Source: an uncultured Paracoccaceae bacterium
GTDB taxonomy: Bacteria > Pseudomonadota > Alphaproteobacteria > Rhodobacterales > Rhodobacteraceae
DNA length: 39,713 bases
Reading direction: 5' to 3'
NCBI GenBank assembly: GCA_937931795.1
Contig: CALHAP010000162.1
Coordinates: forward strand, 1 to 39,713
Both the position numbers and the translations under genes were made by a program. The notes beneath the pieces were generated by a model. That model ran no database searches. It was not told where the DNA came from and saw nothing but the letters and a program-made list of their open reading frames with translations. This document shows, one piece after another, positions 35,689-39,713 of this stretch; position 1 is the stretch's first letter; the number at the start of each line of letters is the position of its first letter.

Positions 35689-36867
35689 ATGAACGGAGCG
35701 GATACCGCTTGGATTATTGTCGCGACAGCTTTGGTGCTGTTTATGACACTACCGGGGCTAGCCCTTTTTTACGGCGGGCTGGTGCGCGCACGAAATGTGC
35801 TCAGCGTCTTCATGCATTGTTATGCCATTGCCTGCTTGATGAGCGTGCTTTGGTTCGTCGCGGGCTATTCCATCGCCTTTGGTGGCGGCGAAACAGGGTA
35901 TTGGGGTGGCTTGGATAAGATGTTCCTCGCAGGCGTCGATGCAGACAGCCTGTCTGGCACCCTGCCCGAGGTCTTGTTCTTTGCGTTCCAGATGACGTTT
36001 GCGATCATCACGCCTGCGCTGATGGTGGGGGCCTATGTTGAACGGATCGGCTTTGGCTTCGTGCTGCTGTTCTCATCACTGTGGATGTTGCTCTGTTACG
36101 CGCCAGTCGTTCATTGGATCTGGGGTGGCGGCATGTTGGCCAATGGGATGTTTTTCGAGACTGCCGTGATGGATTTTGCGGGCGGTATCGTCGTGCATGA
36201 AACCGCAGGTTTGGCAGCCCTCATTCTCGCCGTGTTCTTAGGCGCGCGTCGCGAAGCCACGAAACCACCGCACAATCCCGGCATGGTGATGATCGGGGCC
36301 GCGATGCTCTGGGTTGGTTGGTTCGGCTTTAACGGTGGATCGCAATTGGCGGCAGACGGCGGCGCGGCTATGGCGCTGACCGTCACACATTTGTCAGCCG
36401 CCGCCGCGTCGCTCACTTGGGCGCTGTGGGAACGGATCAAGTTTGGCAAATCATCGCTGGTTGGCATGGTCACAGGCACCATCGCGGGTCTTGCCTCTAT
36501 CACGCCTGCATCCGGGTTCGTGACACCGATCCAAGCCCTCATCATTGGTGCCGTGGCCGGTATCTTGTGCCAAGAAGCGGTCAACTTTATCCGCAACAAG
36601 GTGCGCATTGACGACACGCTCGACGTGTTCGCGGTCCACGGTGTTGGCGGTATATTCGGGACGATTATGATCGCGGTGTTTGGCATCGGATCATGGGCGG
36701 CGCAGCTTGGATCATTGGCCATCGTCGGCGTCTACACGACGGTTGTGACGGTCGTTTTGATCTACATCTGTAAGGCGATCACACCGCTGCGCGTGGATGC
36801 AGAAACGGAAACAAGCGGGCTGGACCTGACTGTCCATGGCGAGCGTGCCTACGACATGACGTCCTAA
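35689..36867 (+). CDS. amt: Ammonium transporter (Amt family)
   Basis: A 392-residue inner-membrane ammonium channel with about eleven helices. N-terminal LPGLALFYGGLVRARNVLS, the FQMTFAIITPALMVG region, and the two pore histidines H170 (GGIVVHETAGLAAL) and H317 (DVFAVHGVGGIFGT). The residues after the first His differ from the AmtB form VVHINAAIAGL, placing it outside the closest AmtB group. There is no cleaved signal peptide. Unlike the usual pair, no glnK (PII) gene is next to it. The ribosome site is the purine-rich GATGAGAG. NtrC control is likely from its role but no clear site was found upstream. Confidence 0.94.
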   Translation: MNGADTAWIIVATALVLFMTLPGLALFYGGLVRARNVLSVFMHCYAIACLMSVLWFVAGYSIAFGGGETGYWGGLDKMFLAGVDADSLSGTLPEVLFFAFQMTFAIITPALMVGAYVERIGFGFVLLFSSLWMLLCYAPVVHWIWGGGMLANGMFFETAVMDFAGGIVVHETAGLAALILAVFLGARREATKPPHNPGMVMIGAAMLWVGWFGFNGGSQLAADGGAAMALTVTHLSAAAASLTWALWERIKFGKSSLVGMVTGTIAGLASITPASGFVTPIQALIIGAVAGILCQEAVNFIRNKVRIDDTLDVFAVHGVGGIFGTIMIAVFGIGSWAAQLGSLAIVGVYTTVVTVVLIYICKAITPLRVDAETETSGLDLTVHGERAYDMTS

Positions 36868-36874
36868 CAAAACC

Positions 36875-36901
36875 GGGGTCAGCGGCACGACCGCTGGCCC
36901 C
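36875..36901. terminator. Hairpin terminator between amt and the START-domain gene
   Basis: GGGGTCAGCGG / CCGCTGGCCCC, an 11-bp stem with one G-T pair and loop CACGA. The TTTTG run lies on the minus-strand side, so it best terminates the leftward gene; it may also act for amt. Confidence 0.65.
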
Positions 36902-36904
36902 TAC

Positions 36905-37348
36905 CTAGCCGTACAGATCAGCGGCACGTCGTTCAAACGCCCGCACAACACGCTGCATCGCCTCATTAAAGAACATGCCAGCAGCCCCCTGAAGCAGGCG
37001 GTTCTTGAACTCGAAGTCCACATCAAATGACACTTCGCAGCCGCCATCTACATCGCGGAACGTCCATTTGCTTTCGAGGTAGCGAAACGGGCCATCAATG
37101 TAGGAAGTGTCGATCTGCTTTTTTTCCGGCCAGAGTAACACCCTGCTGCCAAACCGTTCGCGGAATACTTTGAACGAAATCACCAGATCGGCCATCATTT
37201 CCACATGATCACCTTTGTCATCGGTCGAGCGGATACGTGCAGCAGCGGTCCATGGCAGAAACTTTGGATAATTGGCCACGTCTGCCACCAATGCGTACAT
37301 TTGGTCTGCGGTATAGGGCAGTTTTTTCGTCTCGGAATGGCTGGCCAT
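36905..37348 (-). CDS. RatA/COQ10-type START-domain protein
   Basis: A 147-residue single-domain protein of the polyketide cyclase/START fold: [50 protein letters not shown], then the C-terminal helix [20 protein letters not shown]. Homologues are named RatA toxin in E. coli, where it was reported to block ribosome subunit joining, or COQ10, a ubiquinone-binding chaperone. In alphaproteobacteria a ubiquinone role is more plausible. No RatB-type neighbour is seen. Start moved from the track's 37516 to ATG 37348; the 56 extra residues look random. Confidence 0.88.
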   Translation of the reverse strand: MASHSETKKLPYTADQMYALVADVANYPKFLPWTAAARIRSTDDKGDHVEMMADLVISFKVFRERFGSRVLLWPEKKQIDTSYIDGPFRYLESKWTFRDVDGGCEVSFDVDFEFKNRLLQGAAGMFFNEAMQRVVRAFERRAADLYG

Positions 37349-37514
37349 CAACTTGCTCTTGGTTACTTGCGTGAACGATATGTCAGCCGTTTCGCAGATG
37401 ATGCAAGGCCCAAGAGACGTTTTGACACGGGCGCGAAAGAAACATGCCACTTCAACGGTGACAGCATGCCGCGCACAGGCTAGGCACAACCCGCACAACA
37501 CAAGAGCCCACCGC

Positions 37515-38060
37515 ATGACACACCGCCCCTATGAGATCGACCAATTGATCTCAGCCAAATCCATCGCAGCCCGCATAGAAGAGCTGTGCGCAGACATTCA
37601 CGCGGAGTTTGAGGATACAGACAAGCTCGTGGTCGTCGGACTGTTGCGCGGCAGTTTCGTCTTTATCGCGGATCTTGTTCGCGAGTTGAACTTGCCGGTC
37701 GAGGTCGACTTTTTGGAGGCGTCGTCCTACGGCGATGGCATGGAATCAAGCCGCGAGGTCCGCATTTTCAAAGACATCCGCGGCAAGATCGAAGGCCGTG
37801 ATGTGCTGGTCGTTGAAGATATCGTCGACACAGGCCACACGCTTAACCACGTCGTCCAAATTCTGAGCGCACGCAAACCTGCGCGGATGAAAACCATAGC
37901 TTTGCTCGACAAACCATCACGCCGCGAGGTTGATCTGGCCGCCGATTGGATTGGCTTTTCGATACCAGACGAATTTGTCGTGGGCTATGGCATTGATTTC
38001 GCACAGCGTAACCGCAACCTGCCCTATATCGGCAAGGTGCGGTTTACAGATCAGGCCTGA
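37515..38060 (+). CDS. hpt: Hypoxanthine phosphoribosyltransferase
   Basis: A 181-residue purine salvage enzyme converting hypoxanthine (or guanine) and PRPP to the nucleotide. The flexible-loop region is [16 protein letters not shown], the PRPP-binding signature is [17 protein letters not shown], and [18 protein letters not shown] is the C-terminal family motif. Start ATG 37515 ([13 protein letters not shown]) replaces the track's longer start, whose 54 residues lie antisense to the START gene leader. Its end overlaps lipA by ten bases, tail to tail. Confidence 0.94.
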   Translation: MTHRPYEIDQLISAKSIAARIEELCADIHAEFEDTDKLVVVGLLRGSFVFIADLVRELNLPVEVDFLEASSYGDGMESSREVRIFKDIRGKIEGRDVLVVEDIVDTGHTLNHVVQILSARKPARMKTIALLDKPSRREVDLAADWIGFSIPDEFVVGYGIDFAQRNRNLPYIGKVRFTDQA

Positions 38061-39016
38061 CCGAGCTTCTTCAGCCGGGCCGCGCGCAATTGCGCGAAAT
38101 CATCGCCCGCATGGTAGGATGAGCGGGTGAGAGGCGTGGCTGACACCATCAAGAACCCCTTGCCGTAGGCCGCTTTTTCATAGCCCGCAAACTCATCCGG
38201 CGTCACAAACCGATCCACTGCGTGGTGTTTCGGGGTTGGCTGTAGATACTGCCCGATCGTCAGAAAATCGATGTCAGCGGCGCGCATGTCGTCCATGACC
38301 TGTGTCACGGCCTGCCGATCTTCACCCAGTCCAACCATGATCCCAGATTTGGTGAACATCGCGGGATCCAGCTCTTTCACCCGCTGCAACAGTCGCAGAG
38401 AATGGAAATAACGCGCGCCGGGGCGCACCTCGGGGTACAGACCCGGCACAGTTTCTAAGTTGTGGTTGAACACATCAGGTTTCGCCGCAACGACCAATTC
38501 CAAGGCCTCAGGCGCACACTTGATGAAATCAGGCGTCAGGATTTCAATCGTGGTGCCGGGGGCCTGCTTGCGAATAGCGCGAATGGTTTGGGCGAAATGC
38601 TCGGCGCCACCGTCCTCCACATCGTCGCGGTCCACAGATGTGATGACGACATGGTTGAGGCCCAGTTTCTTGACCGCATCAGCCACGCGGCCCGGCTCGA
38701 ATACATCCAGCGCCTCAGGTGGTTTGCCGGTGGCGATGTTGCAGAAGGTACAGGCGCGGGTGCAAACTTCGCCCATGATCATCATCGTCGCATGCCCCTG
38801 CGACCAGCATTCGCCGACATTGGGACAGCCCGCCTCTTCACAGACCGTCACCAGCTTGTGCTCACGCATGATGTCGCGGGTCTGTTTGTAGCCCTCTGAC
38901 GTCGGTGCTTTCACCCGGATCCAATCGGGTTTCTTCGGCTGTGCGGCATCAGGACGCTTGGCCTTTTCAGGGTGACGCTGGGCGGGGATTTTCAGATCGC
39001 GGGGGGCCACGGGCAT
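38051..39016 (-). CDS. lipA: Lipoyl synthase
   Basis: A 321-residue radical SAM enzyme inserting two sulfurs into octanoyl-protein to make lipoate. The auxiliary cluster Cys are C59, C64 and C70 ([13 protein letters not shown]); the radical SAM Cys are C85, C89 and C92 ([10 protein letters not shown]). [37 protein letters not shown] and the C-terminal RSSYHAGD with its cluster Ser follow. Ribosome site TAGGAGC directly before ATG. Confidence 0.97.
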   Translation of the reverse strand: MPVAPRDLKIPAQRHPEKAKRPDAAQPKKPDWIRVKAPTSEGYKQTRDIMREHKLVTVCEEAGCPNVGECWSQGHATMMIMGEVCTRACTFCNIATGKPPEALDVFEPGRVADAVKKLGLNHVVITSVDRDDVEDGGAEHFAQTIRAIRKQAPGTTIEILTPDFIKCAPEALELVVAAKPDVFNHNLETVPGLYPEVRPGARYFHSLRLLQRVKELDPAMFTKSGIMVGLGEDRQAVTQVMDDMRAADIDFLTIGQYLQPTPKHHAVDRFVTPDEFAGYEKAAYGKGFLMVSATPLTRSSYHAGDDFAQLRAARLKKLGQA

Positions 39017-39035
39017 GCTCCTATCATTCCCGCGT

Positions 39036-39065
39036 AATTTAGGTCGCCGCCCCGCATTTGTCCAA
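39036..39065 (-). promoter_or_regulatory. Candidate sigma-70 promoter of lipA
   Basis: Minus strand TTGGAC (39060-39065) and TAAATT (39036-39041), 18 bases apart, ending 19 bases before the lipA start codon. The -35 matches 5 of 6 and the -10 4 of 6. Such a short leader is possible. Confidence 0.4.
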
Positions 39066-39112
39066 CCGTCCCGCGCACATGCAAACCGGATATGCGCACA
39101 GCGATAACGCGG

Positions 39113-39713
39113 CTAGCCAATTTTTGCAGCCAAACCGCCATTCACCTCTGCATAATGCCGGATTAATCCCCGCAGAGCGATGCGCAACACGATCTTGCCG
39201 GACCGGGCAGACCAGCCCATTCGTTTTTCCAGCGCTTCCATCCCTTCGAGAAAACAGCATGTGCGCAACAGGACCTGACCCATATCTGGACCCAACTCGA
39301 TCAGGGCGATCTCGACGCGCCGACGGGCGGCTTGTGCGCTGACGTCTTCGCTATCGGGATATCGCAAGGATGTCGGCAGATCGCCAAGAAACATCAACCA
39401 ATGGTTGTCTGCACGATCTGTCATTTCGCTTAATTCAAAATCCTCGCGCAATCGTTCTCCGGCGGCCACCAATTCGCGTGAGAGAAAGGGTTTACCTTGT
39501 TTATCGCGGCGGCGCGACAATCCAGCCAAGGGGCTCTCCGCAGCCAGAGACGTGAATGCACGCAAGCTAAGCGGGTCATCTTTTGCAGCACTTGACGCGA
39601 ACTCTGCATCAAACCCCTGAGCCGCATTTTCCTGCACAGCCATTAACTCTTTGAGCATTGCGCGGCCAGCCGTAGTGATCCGGTATCGGGACACTTTCGC
39701 GCCCTTGTCCATG
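39113..39713 (-). CDS. DUF6456-domain protein, 5' end outside window
   Basis: About 200 residues are seen, read leftward from the right edge; the codon at 39712 may or may not be its true start. The end segment carries the DUF6456 pattern: SPLAGLSRRRDKQGKPFLSRELVAAGERLREDFE, then a helical C-terminal part (GPDMGQVLLRTCCFLEGMEALEKRMGWSARSGKIVLRIALRGLIRHY) resembling a helix-turn-helix. The family is common in alphaproteobacteria and probably binds DNA, but its role is not known to me. The preceding ITTAGRAMLKEL may belong to a winged-helix module. It ends 96 bp upstream of lipA. Confidence 0.75.
   Translation of the reverse strand, partial: MDKGAKVSRYRITTAGRAMLKELMAVQENAAQGFDAEFASSAAKDDPLSLRAFTSLAAESPLAGLSRRRDKQGKPFLSRELVAAGERLREDFELSEMTDRADNHWLMFLGDLPTSLRYPDSEDVSAQAARRRVEIALIELGPDMGQVLLRTCCFLEGMEALEKRMGWSARSGKIVLRIALRGLIRHYAEVNGGLAAKIG

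Noticed and set aside
36905-38060. Toxin-antitoxin module formed by the RatA-like protein and its neighbour
   Set aside because: The divergent gene is clearly hpt, no RatB-like partner exists, and the RatA name probably misleads for a COQ10-type protein.
1-39713. tRNA genes, CRISPR arrays, insertion sequences, integrase or phage genes
   Set aside because: I looked in all gaps, none over about 240 bp, and saw no cloverleaf, regular direct repeats, transposase or terminal inverted repeats. A tRNA scan would settle the first.

Overview
The window reads as a chromosomal segment of an alphaproteobacterium of the order Rhodobacterales, most likely the Roseobacter group. The reasons are the collinear order dusB-ntrB-ntrC-ntrY-ntrX-trkA-trkH-hfq-hflX, an NtrC without the sigma-54 contact loop (the Rhodobacter type), a class II DAHP synthase, a PAS_5 protein, a DUF6456 protein, and a GC content near 60% in most genes. 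This is inferred from gene content; no species is named. I saw no tRNA, rRNA, insertion sequence, phage gene, CRISPR array or toxin-immunity island. It is mainly core genome with a few accessory touches, and I found no clear undescribed multi-gene system.

Layout. 1-1.9 kb: a truncated HupE/UreJ-type membrane protein and a divergent DUF4198 protein, both exported and both possibly metal-linked. 1.9-5.2 kb: a leftward three-gene sugar or polyol catabolic operon (oxidoreductase, IolE-like isomerase, oxidoreductase) with a perfect 16-bp LacI-type palindrome in its promoter region. 5.3-9.3 kb: a soluble PhoR-like kinase, a PLP trans-sulfuration enzyme, trmL, a gamma-carbonic anhydrase and gmk. 9.5-12 kb: a PAS_5 protein and class II DAHP synthase, converging on a strong terminator. 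12-18.6 kb: a GlxA-type regulator followed by a branched-chain amino acid ABC transporter (livK-G-F, a small secreted Cys-rich protein, livH-M). livM has clearly lower GC than its neighbours. 18.6-22 kb: a beta-hydroxyacid dehydrogenase and a membrane-anchored penicillin-acylase-family hydrolase.

22-33.9 kb is a leftward nitrogen, redox and potassium cluster: dusB, ntrBC, ntrYX, trkAH, hfq and hflX, many with 4-bp start/stop overlaps. Divergently from it run ispF, pgpA and cinA (34.1-35.5 kb), then an ammonium transporter without an adjacent PII gene (35.7-36.9 kb). The window closes with a RatA/COQ10-type START protein, hpt, lipA and the 3' part of a DUF6456 gene.

How they fit together: ntrBC senses nitrogen status and the nearby amt is a plausible target. 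The liv transporter, the adjacent dehydrogenase and the upstream regulator suggest amino acid or amide uptake and catabolism. The best leads are the livM composition break, the paired exported proteins whose predicted mature forms start with His-Glu, the operator without a visible repressor, the unknown Cys-rich protein inside the liv operon, and the loss of the GAFTGA loop in both NtrC and NtrX.
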